Assembly (NCBI GenBank): GCA_964540515.1
Contig: CAZIMS010000004.1
Span: 62,001-126,000 of the forward strand
Direction of reading: 5' to 3'
Origin: JAOAGA01 sp964540515
Lineage (GTDB): Bacteria; CALINM01
Length of the DNA: 64,000 nucleotides
Below the pieces are notes generated by a model. It did not search any database, was not told the origin of the DNA, and saw nothing but the letters and a program-made list of their open reading frames with translations. Both the position numbers and the translations under genes were made by a program. Positions 49,525 through 58,074 of the stretch are shown piece after piece (positions within the stretch are counted from its first letter, which is position 1; each line of letters starts with the position of its first letter).

Positions 49525-51036
49525 TTATATTTCACCGATATTCGTAACCCTTAAAACTTCCTCAACAGTAGTAATGCCATCTCTTACCTTCTGAAGACCA
49601 TCACTAAAAAGGGTTGTCATACCCTTTCTTATGGCAATATTTTTAATAGTTCTTGCATCGCTTTTTAACATTATTTGTTCCTTAATCTCTTCATCTATAA
49701 CTAAAAGCTCATAAATTCCTGTTCTACCTAAATAACCTTTACCGTTACATTCTTTACAACCCTCTCCCTTGTAGACTACCTCAAGATTAGCAAGTTCTGG
49801 GATAATCCTTTTAAATTCATCAGTTAATGGTACTGTCTTTATACAATAGGGGCAGAGCTTTCTTAAAAGCCTCTGGGCTAACACTCCCGTAAGAGAAGAG
49901 GCCACTAAAAAGGGCTCTATCTCCATATCTACCAACCTTGTTACAGCGCTAGCCGAATCATTAGTATGTAAGGTTGATAAAACAAGATGTCCTGTTAGGG
50001 ATGCCTGAACGGCTATCTCTGCTGTTTCTCTATCCCTTATCTCTCCAATCATTACTATGTCTGGGTCCTGTCTTAGTATAGATCTCAGCCCTGCTGCAAA
50101 AGTTAGATTAATCTTTGGATTCACCTGAATCTGGGCGATCCCTTTAATCTGATACTCAACAGGATCTTCTATGGTAATGATATTTTTCTCTTCGGAATAA
50201 ATTTTTAGAAGGCTTGCATAGAGAGTAGTAGTTTTACCTGAACCAGTAGGACCTGTAACAAGAACAATACCGTTAGAACGAGTGATGAGCTTCTCAAAAT
50301 CATATAGTTTATCTCTTTCTAAACCTAACTCGTTTAGACTCATTACCCCTTTCATCCTGTCAAGAATTCTTAAGACAGCTCTTTCACCAAAAAAAGTGGG
50401 TATTATTGATACTCTAATATCAATATCTTTTCCTCCAACAATAAGCCTTATCCTACCATCTTGAGGTAACCTTTTTTCTGCAATATCTAAGTTAGCTATT
50501 ACCTTGATCCTCGAAATTAAAGACTCGTGAATTATCTTTGGTGGCTGTAAAACCTTCCTTAAGATACCATCAACTCTAAAACGTACCTCTAACTCTTTCT
50601 CATAAGGTTCTATATGAATGTCCGATGCCCTTTCTTTAACAGCTTCAAGAAATAATGCATTAAGAAGCTTTATTATAGGTGCATCATCTTTAAGTTCGAG
50701 AAGGTCTTTGGGTAGCTCTCCATACTGCTTTAGACCAGAAAATCCCTCTTCCTCAATCTCTCCCATTATAGTCTTTGCCGAAGAGACAAGACTATATGCC
50801 TCGTTTAATAATGTCAAAATCTCGGACTCATCTTTTCTTGTATACTCAAAAGTTAGATTCAGCCTTTTAGAAAAATCTCTTAAAGCAAAAATGCCATTAT
50901 CATCAGCTATAAGTGCCCAAACCTTATCTTCATCTCTCTTGTAGATAAGCATTTTATTATTTTTTTGATACTTATAGGGTATCTCTCTTAGTAAGTTTAA
51001 GTCTATATCAGAAATTTCCAGCTTTTTATCTTCCAT
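49525..51036 (-). CDS. gspE: Type II secretion ATPase GspE
   Basis: 503 aa. An N1E-like domain (about 1-120) precedes the ATPase core with SDIHIEPYEKELEVRFRVDG, Walker A GPTGSGKTTTLYAS, the Asp box ITIEDPVEYQI, Walker B DPDIVMIGEIRDRET and the His box GHLVLSTLHTNDS. The tetracysteine zinc site CPYC ... CKEC is present near residue 405-440. The hexamer powers pseudopilus growth and is bound by GspL. Lies 37 nt behind gspD. Confidence 0.96.
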   Translation of the reverse strand: MEDKKLEISDIDLNLLREIPYKYQKNNKMLIYKRDEDKVWALIADDNGIFALRDFSKRLNLTFEYTRKDESEILTLLNEAYSLVSSAKTIMGEIEEEGFSGLKQYGELPKDLLELKDDAPIIKLLNALFLEAVKERASDIHIEPYEKELEVRFRVDGILRKVLQPPKIIHESLISRIKVIANLDIAEKRLPQDGRIRLIVGGKDIDIRVSIIPTFFGERAVLRILDRMKGVMSLNELGLERDKLYDFEKLITRSNGIVLVTGPTGSGKTTTLYASLLKIYSEEKNIITIEDPVEYQIKGIAQIQVNPKINLTFAAGLRSILRQDPDIVMIGEIRDRETAEIAVQASLTGHLVLSTLHTNDSASAVTRLVDMEIEPFLVASSLTGVLAQRLLRKLCPYCIKTVPLTDEFKRIIPELANLEVVYKGEGCKECNGKGYLGRTGIYELLVIDEEIKEQIMLKSDARTIKNIAIRKGMTTLFSDGLQKVRDGITTVEEVLRVTNIGEI

Positions 51037-51073
51037 ATATCTCCTAATTCTTAAAGCAATAAGAAAACATCCT

Positions 51074-53137
51074 TCATTCTGCCTTTCTAATTTTTAGATT
51101 TGGCTCAATATACTCAATAATCCCCTTTTTCATAAAAATATCTTTAATCTCCTGAAAACCTCTGTCTGGTGGTATCTCTATGAGGTACATTCTTTCCATA
51201 AGAACCTTTTTTACAGACATCTTGTTTTCTTTAAGAGAAGTTTCGAAAACCTCAAAAGAGACCCCCTCTTTAAGCTTTACTATAGCCTCATTGAAGGTCT
51301 CCTCTCCCATTTTATTTGAATAATCAGTAATTTTTCTTTCCGTTAACATTGCAAGTTCTGATGAGTCTCTAATTATGTGAGGTGTTAAAAAGACAAGAAG
51401 ATTAGTTTTTTTTGTCTCATAGGATTTATATCTAAAAAGAAATCCTATTAGAGGGATATCTCCTAAAAAAGGAACCTTGGTTATTATCTCCTCTGTCTTT
51501 TCTTGCATTAATCCGCTAATGACTACCGTTTGTTTATCTTTAACAACGACGGAAGTTTTTGTTGACCTCTTTGTCGTTGAGGGTCCTAATGTCAATAGCT
51601 CGTCCTTAGTTACCTGCTTTAGAGAAGAGATCTCCTGATAAATATCTAATTTAACATACTCCCCTTCTGTTATTTGGGGAGTTATCTTAAGATTTATACC
51701 CACATCTTTCCTCTCTATAACATTAAAATAAGACTGCAAACTCGAAGTACCTGTAGTCTGTTCTCTTTTCGATATAAAAGGCACGTTCTCACCTACTACA
51801 ATTTCTGCTTCTTTATTGTCAGAAGTAAGTATCTGAGGTGTTGATAATACGTTAATAGCATCTTTAAACTCATTAAGACTAAAAAGCGCTGAAAAACCAG
51901 GAATTGTAAGTTTTCCAGTACCTGCTGGGTTAGGTATATCAAAAAAATTACCGATACCGCCTATAGAAAATCCAGACAAACCGTTTATTACCGATAGCAT
52001 GGTACTACTGTCAACAGTGCCAAAACCAGTTATTGCTACAGGCTCATTATTACGTCTAACTACAGTCCTCCACTTTGAGCCTAACTCTTTCAATTTATCA
52101 ATAGAAGCCTCTACAATCATTGCTTCTACAAAGACCTGCTTTCTTCTCTTATCTAAATTCTTTATAATACTCTCAATCTGAGGATATATATTAGGTGGAC
52201 AGCTAATTATTAGAGAGTTTGTAGATTTATCAGGGGTTATACTAATCTTTGATTTTTCTTGAGGCTGTTTTCCAGCTTTAATCTCCTCCAAACTCTTAAC
52301 CGTCGATTCCATAACCTTTGAGAGTTCTGTGGCATCGGCATTTTCAAGGAAGTAAACGTAGATATTACCTTTTGTCTCCTTAGCAGGAACATCAATAAGT
52401 TCTAAGACATTTTTCACATAATTTTTTCCGTATGAAGAGCCAATAACAACTAAAGCATTAAGCCTACTATCTGAGAAAACCTGAACATCTTCTTTTAAAT
52501 CAGGTTTACTTTTCTTCAATACTGTGTCATTCAAAAATTTTGCAACATCATCTGAAAAGGCGTTTTTTAAATATATAATCTCTGGTGTCTCCTTTAAAGC
52601 TGGTTTATCAATAAAACTTAATATATGCTCAAGTCTCTTAATATTTGTAGCACTCTCAACTATAAGTAAATACTCACCAGCCCCAAAAATGGAGATATGG
52701 CCATCTTTTGAGATAAGGGGCTGTAAAAACTTGACAATAACCTCTGGATTAGCATATACAACTGGTATTAATTTTGTGACATAGCTCTCGTTTATCTTAT
52801 CAGAATCAGGGGAGAGAGACCTAGCATCTCTTGAAGGAACAATCTTAAGAAGATTACCTGCGGAGGGAACAACGGTATAGCCTTTTAAGTTTAAAACTGC
52901 TGTAAAGAGACTATATGCCTCATCGGCAGAAATTTTAGAGGGGGCAATAATTGTTACCTTTCCCCTAACGTTTTCATCGTATATAAAGTTTTTTCCTGTC
53001 ACATCGCTAATAAATTTGACAACATTTGTAATCTCAACATCCTGTAGATTAACAGTTATGAGCTTTTTTTTCTGATCTGCCAATAGAAGGCTATTTAAGA
53101 TAATTAATATGAAAATTATAAAAAATAATTTTTTCAC
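51074..53137 (-). CDS. gspD: Type II secretion secretin GspD
   Basis: 687 aa with a signal peptide (1-20). Domains N0 (ITVNLQDVEITNVVKFISD), N1-N3, the secretin core (VFVEAMIVEAS, then VPFISKREQTTG and the VVISGLMQEKTEEIITKVPFLGDIPLIGFLFR gate region) and S-domain-like end of the core at about 585. Beyond the core, a further 95 residues (about 590-687, EAIVKLKEGVSFEVFETSL ... IEYIEPNLKIRK) resemble the propeptide (inhibitor I9-like) domain of subtilases, an unusual addition. GspD is the outer-membrane channel for exported proteins. Confidence 0.95.
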   Translation of the reverse strand: MKKLFFIIFILIILNSLLLADQKKKLITVNLQDVEITNVVKFISDVTGKNFIYDENVRGKVTIIAPSKISADEAYSLFTAVLNLKGYTVVPSAGNLLKIVPSRDARSLSPDSDKINESYVTKLIPVVYANPEVIVKFLQPLISKDGHISIFGAGEYLLIVESATNIKRLEHILSFIDKPALKETPEIIYLKNAFSDDVAKFLNDTVLKKSKPDLKEDVQVFSDSRLNALVVIGSSYGKNYVKNVLELIDVPAKETKGNIYVYFLENADATELSKVMESTVKSLEEIKAGKQPQEKSKISITPDKSTNSLIISCPPNIYPQIESIIKNLDKRRKQVFVEAMIVEASIDKLKELGSKWRTVVRRNNEPVAITGFGTVDSSTMLSVINGLSGFSIGGIGNFFDIPNPAGTGKLTIPGFSALFSLNEFKDAINVLSTPQILTSDNKEAEIVVGENVPFISKREQTTGTSSLQSYFNVIERKDVGINLKITPQITEGEYVKLDIYQEISSLKQVTKDELLTLGPSTTKRSTKTSVVVKDKQTVVISGLMQEKTEEIITKVPFLGDIPLIGFLFRYKSYETKKTNLLVFLTPHIIRDSSELAMLTERKITDYSNKMGEETFNEAIVKLKEGVSFEVFETSLKENKMSVKKVLMERMYLIEIPPDRGFQEIKDIFMKKGIIEYIEPNLKIRKAE

Positions 53138-53187
53138 CGATCCTCCAAATTCCTAAATTTTGGTCATAGACCATAATCTGAGATTCG

Positions 53188-54048
53188 CTAATCAATATAG
53201 TAGACTAAACTTTTTCTGTTACCCTCTCTTAAGATGTCAAGCTCCACCTTATCAAGCTCTTTAAGGAGATTAAATATTTTTATACCATCGTTAGGAGATG
53301 TAAGCTCAATACCGTTTGCCCTTAAAATTATATCTCCGTTTCTCAAACCTATACTTTCATAAAAACCATTAGGTCTGACCTCTCTCACAACAAATCCCTG
53401 TTGTTTTCCATCTACAAGGTTTGGTAATAGTCTTGCATCGGTAAGTATCTCTCTCGGTTCCTCAAGAAACTTTCTTATCTGCTCTCTACTAAAGTTCATC
53501 CCCTGTCCTGCTGCTGTTTTTATTGGTGACCCTCCAAAAGAAGGCTGCTGTATAGGTTGATTTTTTTTATCTTCTAAGGCTACTCCTTCTAAAAAGATTT
53601 TGAAACCACTGTTCCCTTGAGATACATAAACATGGTCTTTAGTTACAACCTTAAGCTTTCCTGCGCCAAAGACATCATCATCCATCTTAAAAAGCATCTG
53701 CTTGCCCTCTTTATTTTCAATAAAGGCATAGCCAGGAAATAATGTTATTACCCCTTTTAGCTTAAAACCAGAGGTATCTATTGTGGCAGTTTGTTCCATT
53801 TTCCTTTCAATAATAGAGAAACTTACCCCTTTAATGGAAAAGATATTTTTATCAACCACAAGGGCATAATCCTGAATAGTTTTTGAGGTATTACTCTTGG
53901 CGACTTCTTTTTTTTGTTCCTTTGAAAGAGTTTCTTTTACTGTTGTTAATTTAATAATATTGCCCAAATAATATGACAACAACAAAATAGCTAAGCCCCA
54001 ACCTAAAAAATCTATTAGTTTTGATTTATTTATCTTTATCATATCCAT
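53188..54048 (-). CDS. gspC: Type II secretion protein GspC with PDZ domain
   Basis: 286 aa. One inner-membrane helix (about 14-30), a homology region of about 60-150 (LVVDKNIFSIKG, LKGVITLFPGYAFIENKEG) that contacts the GspD N0 domain, a Gln/Pro-rich linker and a C-terminal PDZ domain (about 215-285: GFVVREVRPNGFYESIGLRNGD). GspC links the platform to the secretin and may select substrates. It is the first gene of gspCDEFGHIJKLMN. Met1 and Met3 are both possible starts. No prepilin peptidase (GspO) is in the cluster. Confidence 0.92.
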   Translation of the reverse strand: MDMIKINKSKLIDFLGWGLAILLLSYYLGNIIKLTTVKETLSKEQKKEVAKSNTSKTIQDYALVVDKNIFSIKGVSFSIIERKMEQTATIDTSGFKLKGVITLFPGYAFIENKEGKQMLFKMDDDVFGAGKLKVVTKDHVYVSQGNSGFKIFLEGVALEDKKNQPIQQPSFGGSPIKTAAGQGMNFSREQIRKFLEEPREILTDARLLPNLVDGKQQGFVVREVRPNGFYESIGLRNGDIILRANGIELTSPNDGIKIFNLLKELDKVELDILREGNRKSLVYYID

Positions 54049-54157
54049 AGAGCTACTAAAAAGAATATTATAAACACTATAACAAGCTTTGTATATGCAA
54101 GGAAGTAAAAAATTAGTTTTAGAGCATAGCTATTTATAAAAAAATGTTTAAAAATAA

Positions 54158-55264
54158 TTAATCTATATTAATAAGCTCATAATATCTATTGCCAAGCCCT
54201 ATTTTTTCTGCATAGTCAAGCTGAATATTCCAGTCTATTTCAGGATAGACACCTCTAAACTTATCCTCATCTATATTATGACCTGACTTTAAAGCTGAGT
54301 TAGGATTGCCCATCTCTTTGTTAACCAGATCGACACTTGCCTTATCTATTGCCACAGGGTCAAGAGATGCCAAGATGCCAATATCTCTTGTTATGGGATA
54401 ATCATTATGACCATAACAATCACAGGCAGGGCTAATCTGTGTTAGAAAATTTATATAAATAGCCTTTTTGTCCTTCTGAGCCCCATAGGCATACTCAATC
54501 ATCTTTTTTTGTAAGATAGGCACTTGTTCATTCCAATTAATAATAATTGCACCTTTAGGACAAACAAGTATACACTCGGCACAACCAACGCAGAAATTTT
54601 GATCAATATAGGCCTTCCTATCTACCATAGTTATAGCGTTATGGGCACAATTTTTTACACACAATTCACAGCCCACACAATTTTTTTTCTTAACGGAAGG
54701 AGAGATATTTGAATGTTGGGCAAGCTTACCTTCTCTGCTTGCACAACCCATACCTAAGTTCTTTAAAGCACCGCCAAAACCAGTTAGTTCATGACATTTA
54801 AAGTGAGACATAACTACTAAACCCTCCGCCCTTGCTATGTCAGCACCAATAGAAACAGTCTTGAAATATTCAAGATTTACCTCTACTTTTTTTGTATTGC
54901 CACCTGTTAGGCCATCAGCAATTATTATAGGTGCATTAACAACTGCAAAATCAAAACCATTTGTTATTGCCGTCTCTATGTGACTTACAGAGTCAGCCCT
55001 TGTTCCTCTATAAAGAGTATTGCAATCAGTAACAAAAGGTTTTGTATTAAGCCTTCTAAGCTCATCTACAACGACCCTAACAAAGTTTGGTCTAATATAG
55101 GAAAGATTACCCTTCTCACCAAAATGTATCTTTATGGCAACAAGATCTTGCTCTTTAAAGATACTGTTAATAGAGAGGTTGTCAAGTAAGATTTTTAGTT
55201 TATCTAGCAGATTTCTTCCGATCTTAGTTCTTAAGTTTGCAAAATATACTTTTGATTTCTTCAT
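54158..55264 (-). CDS. DUF362 protein with two [4Fe-4S] ferredoxin motifs
   Basis: 368 aa, cytosolic (no signal). The DUF362 body runs over residues 1-180 (DLVAIKIHFGEKGNLSYIRP, VTDCNTLYRGTRADS, FKCHELTGFGGALKNLGMGCA) and resumes after the clusters. Residues about 187-232 hold the pair CVGCELCVKNC and CVGCAECILVCP. Homologues often annotate as 4Fe-4S binding proteins of unknown function and can be encoded near amino-acid or cofactor metabolism. It lies 16 nt behind a phosphoesterase gene. No enzyme function can be assigned. Confidence 0.87.
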   Translation of the reverse strand: MKKSKVYFANLRTKIGRNLLDKLKILLDNLSINSIFKEQDLVAIKIHFGEKGNLSYIRPNFVRVVVDELRRLNTKPFVTDCNTLYRGTRADSVSHIETAITNGFDFAVVNAPIIIADGLTGGNTKKVEVNLEYFKTVSIGADIARAEGLVVMSHFKCHELTGFGGALKNLGMGCASREGKLAQHSNISPSVKKKNCVGCELCVKNCAHNAITMVDRKAYIDQNFCVGCAECILVCPKGAIIINWNEQVPILQKKMIEYAYGAQKDKKAIYINFLTQISPACDCYGHNDYPITRDIGILASLDPVAIDKASVDLVNKEMGNPNSALKSGHNIDEDKFRGVYPEIDWNIQLDYAEKIGLGNRYYELINID

Positions 55265-55280
55265 AAAATAAATCCTCCCT

Positions 55281-55910
55281 TTAGACAGAAAAAATTTTTT
55301 CCTCTGGAAGCATTATAGCCGACAAAAAGCCACCATATATAGCACCTGTATCAATCCCTACTTTATATTTGTCGAAGTAGGGCATAAAAGTCTTTGATGG
55401 TGTATGACCAAATATAACCTTTTTACCAAAGTTATATTCACTGAAAATAAAATCACCTCTAATCCAACACATATCATCTTCTGATTGATTTTCAATAGAG
55501 ATGCCAGGCTTTAATCCTGCATGGACAAATATATAACTCTCGGTCTCATAATATGGTAATAGGTTTTTAAAAAAATTTAGATGTTCCTCAGGCACAAAAA
55601 AATCTCCTCTTTCAGAGTAGCTTTTAACAGTCTCTCTCCCCCCATTATAAAAGAAAAGCTCTATATTTTTTCCATCAATATAGTCAAGAAACATCTTCTC
55701 GTGGTTGCCCTTTAAAAAAATTGTAGTTCCCTCCTCTCTCTTTTTCTTTAAGTCAATCAGAAAATCAATAACTTTTTTATTCTCAAAACCCCTATCTATA
55801 TAATCTCCTAAAAAAATAAGTAAATCCTTATTTTCTAATGGTAGCATCTCTATTAAATCTTTTAATTTCCCGTAGAGCCCATGAATATCGCCAACAGCAA
55901 ATATTTTCAT
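55281..55910 (-). CDS. Calcineurin-like metallophosphoesterase (Ser/Thr protein phosphatase family)
   Basis: 209 aa. The dinuclear metal motifs are GDIHG (about 7-11), GDYIDRG and GNHE, with a later GHTPS and the histidine in VHAGLKPG. The length matches the bacterial PrpE/PphA-type group, which includes protein phosphatases and diadenosine tetraphosphate hydrolases; the substrate cannot be told from sequence. It is divergent to the plus-strand secreted gene at 56057 and 16 nt upstream of the DUF362 ferredoxin gene. No convincing promoter was found on this side of the intergenic region. Confidence 0.9.
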   Translation of the reverse strand: MKIFAVGDIHGLYGKLKDLIEMLPLENKDLLIFLGDYIDRGFENKKVIDFLIDLKKKREEGTTIFLKGNHEKMFLDYIDGKNIELFFYNGGRETVKSYSERGDFFVPEEHLNFFKNLLPYYETESYIFVHAGLKPGISIENQSEDDMCWIRGDFIFSEYNFGKKVIFGHTPSKTFMPYFDKYKVGIDTGAIYGGFLSAIMLPEEKIFSV

Positions 55911-55991
55911 AGAAAAAATTTAACACATATAAAGATTAAAGACAATATCTACAAGGTTATGATGTCAATATTTTTAATATGACTAAATTAA

Positions 55992-56020
55992 TTGCAAAAA
56001 TAATGTTAAAGTTATATTAT
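55992..56020 (+). promoter_or_regulatory. Sigma-70 promoter of the plus-strand secreted protein gene
   Basis: TTGCAA (55992-55997) and TATTAT (56015-56020) are separated by 17 bp. The start would be near 56027, giving about 30 nt of leader that includes GGAGGTG at 56044-56050, 6 nt before the ATG at 56057. A TTG frame open at 56042 overlaps this ribosome site and is rejected as a start. Confidence 0.65.
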
Positions 56021-56056
56021 AAAGTCGAAAAATAAACATTTTTGGAGGTGTTCTTT

Positions 56057-56485
56057 ATGTTAATAAGAAAGATTTTTTTATTGCTATTATTGTTAATACC
56101 TACGTTAGTTTTTGCGAAAGACGAGTTAGATGATTTTGTTTCTGAGATTAACATTAAAGCACAACAAGACATGGGAGATTTCAAAGCAAACCTTTCTCTC
56201 TCCTTTGGTGTTGATAAAACAAAAGTTGAGTCTGTAATATCTATCTCAGAGAAACCTGCCGATGCCTACATGATCTTTAGGATAGCCGAGATAACAAAAA
56301 AACCTACCGAGGAAGTCATAACAGTTTATAAAAAAAATAAAAATCAAGGATGGGGAAAGATTGCCAAAGACTTAGGTATAAAACCAGGCTCAAAGGAGTT
56401 TAAAGAATTGAAAAAAGGCAAAATTTCTGACAAAGATAAGGATAACCAGAAGGGGAAGGAGAAAAAAGGTAAAGGCCATAAGTAG
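56057..56485 (+). CDS. Small secreted lysine-rich protein of unknown function
   Basis: 142 aa from ATG 56057 (ribosome site GGAGGTG just before it). Signal peptide 1-20, ending LVFA. The mature protein has a helical body with a repeated look (DDFVSEINIKAQQDMGDFKANL, PADAYMIFRIAEITKKPTEEV, then NQGWGKIAKDLGIKPGSKEF) and a highly basic tail (KDNQKGKEKKGKGHK). No named family recognised; small periplasmic proteins of similar make-up occur in Geobacter-like genomes. It starts a two-gene plus-strand unit with the acyl-activating enzyme 33 nt downstream. Confidence 0.75.
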   Translation: MLIRKIFLLLLLLIPTLVFAKDELDDFVSEINIKAQQDMGDFKANLSLSFGVDKTKVESVISISEKPADAYMIFRIAEITKKPTEEVITVYKKNKNQGWGKIAKDLGIKPGSKEFKELKKGKISDKDKDNQKGKEKKGKGHK

Positions 56486-56518
56486 AAAAAATAAAAAAAT
56501 TTGTGAGAGGAGTAGATA

Positions 56519-58045
56519 ATGTATCTTCTACATCAGAAATTTATTAAGATTGCAAAAAAATACTCCAATAAGCTTGCTATAAAAGATAAATCAACAGGAA
56601 AAGATATTACATATGGCAGAGCATTAATAGCTACCCTAATATTAAGTAATAAATTCAAAAAATTAAATGACGGGTTTATAGGCATTATGTTACCTACATC
56701 AGGTGGATGCCTATTGGCTATTTTATCTACCCTAATGAGCGGTAAAACACCTGTTATGATAAATTATTCCACAGGCGCAGAGAACAATGTCAGATTTGCC
56801 CAGAAAAAATGTAACTTTAAGACTGTAATTACTTCAAAGGCTCTTTTGGAAAAGATTAACTGCCCTTTGGTAGAGGGGATGATCTTTTTAGAAGATATAG
56901 TAAATAACATATCAGCAAAAGAAAGATTATTATCTGCTCTTTTATCAAAAATGCCAGAAATGCTTCTTATGAATAAGGTGCATAAAGGAGATCTTGAAGA
57001 TACAGCGGTAATTCTATTTACCAGTGGAAGCGAGAAAGAGCCAAAGGCTGTTCAGTTAACCCACAAAAATATTTCTTCAAATATAATAAGTTTCATAAAA
57101 ACATTCCCTCTTTCAGAAAACGACGTAATGCTTGCCAACCTCCCATTTTTTCATGTATTTGGGCTAACAGTTAATCTTTGGACACCTCTGCACTTTGGGA
57201 TGACCATAGTAACCTATGCAAACCCAATAGATTATAAGATGATAACCAATATAATAAAGGAAGAGAAACCCACCGTTTTAGTAGGTACGCCATCCTTTCT
57301 TTCCGGATATCTTAGGGTATCTAATCCAGGAGACTTCGATTCATTAAGGTTTGTTATTAGTGGTGCCGATAAATGTCCTGATACCTTAAGAGAAGGTTAT
57401 TTTAAAAAGCACAATATCACAATTTACGAAGGCTATGGCACAACAGAGACCTCGCCTGTTATTTCTGTTAATACACCCACCCATAATAAACCTGGTAGTA
57501 TCGGAAAGGTTATTCCAGATGTTCATGTAAGGATCGAGAATTACGAAACTGGCGAAGATTGCAAACCCAACGAGATTGGAAAAATATTAGTTAAAGGTGA
57601 TCTCGTAATGAAGGGATATTTGGACGATATGGAACAGACATCATTGAGAATTAGAGGTGGATGGTATGATACAGGCGATATGGGATATTTAGATGATGAG
57701 GGATATTTGTGGCACTGTGGAAGGCTTATGAGATTTGTAAAGATAGGTGGAGAGATGGTCTCTCTTGTAAGAGTTGAAAATGTACTTGAGAAACATTTAC
57801 CAAAAGATGTGGAATGTTGTGTAGTTGAGGTGCCAGATGCCCAAAAAGGTGCAAAGATTATAGTTGCCATTACAAAGCCAATTGATGAAAGGGAGGTCTT
57901 AAAAAAGATGTCTCAAGAACTGCCCAATATTGCCCTTCCCAAAAGCTTCGTAATCATAGAAGAACTTCCAAAAATGGGTAGTGGCAAGATAGACTTTCGC
58001 AAAACTACAGAGCTTGTTAAAAATAAGCTGGCAAGTAATAGCTGA
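56519..58045 (+). CDS. AMP-binding acyl-activating enzyme (acyl-CoA/acyl-ACP synthetase)
   Basis: 508 aa. ANL-family core: P-loop VILFTSGSEKEPKAVQLTHKN, A5 motif YEGYGTTETSPV, A7 motif YDTGDMGYLDDEGYL, and A10-type C-terminal lysine in LPKMGSGKIDFRK. The start and overall sequence resemble the acyl-ACP synthetase half of Aas or long-chain acyl-CoA ligases, but the PlsC acyltransferase and transporter domains of Aas are absent. It activates an acyl group as AMP and passes it to a thiol; chain length and acceptor are unknown. ATG is preceded by GAGGAG. Convergent with the outer-membrane gene; no terminator is apparent in the 29-bp gap. Confidence 0.9.
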   Translation: MYLLHQKFIKIAKKYSNKLAIKDKSTGKDITYGRALIATLILSNKFKKLNDGFIGIMLPTSGGCLLAILSTLMSGKTPVMINYSTGAENNVRFAQKKCNFKTVITSKALLEKINCPLVEGMIFLEDIVNNISAKERLLSALLSKMPEMLLMNKVHKGDLEDTAVILFTSGSEKEPKAVQLTHKNISSNIISFIKTFPLSENDVMLANLPFFHVFGLTVNLWTPLHFGMTIVTYANPIDYKMITNIIKEEKPTVLVGTPSFLSGYLRVSNPGDFDSLRFVISGADKCPDTLREGYFKKHNITIYEGYGTTETSPVISVNTPTHNKPGSIGKVIPDVHVRIENYETGEDCKPNEIGKILVKGDLVMKGYLDDMEQTSLRIRGGWYDTGDMGYLDDEGYLWHCGRLMRFVKIGGEMVSLVRVENVLEKHLPKDVECCVVEVPDAQKGAKIIVAITKPIDEREVLKKMSQELPNIALPKSFVIIEELPKMGSGKIDFRKTTELVKNKLASNS

Positions 58046-58074
58046 ATCTAATTGCTATGCTATCTTAAACATAA

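Noticed and set aside
54049..54157. Promoter of gspC
   Set aside because: A TATAAT is present but no -35 element is at usable spacing; no reliable call could be made.
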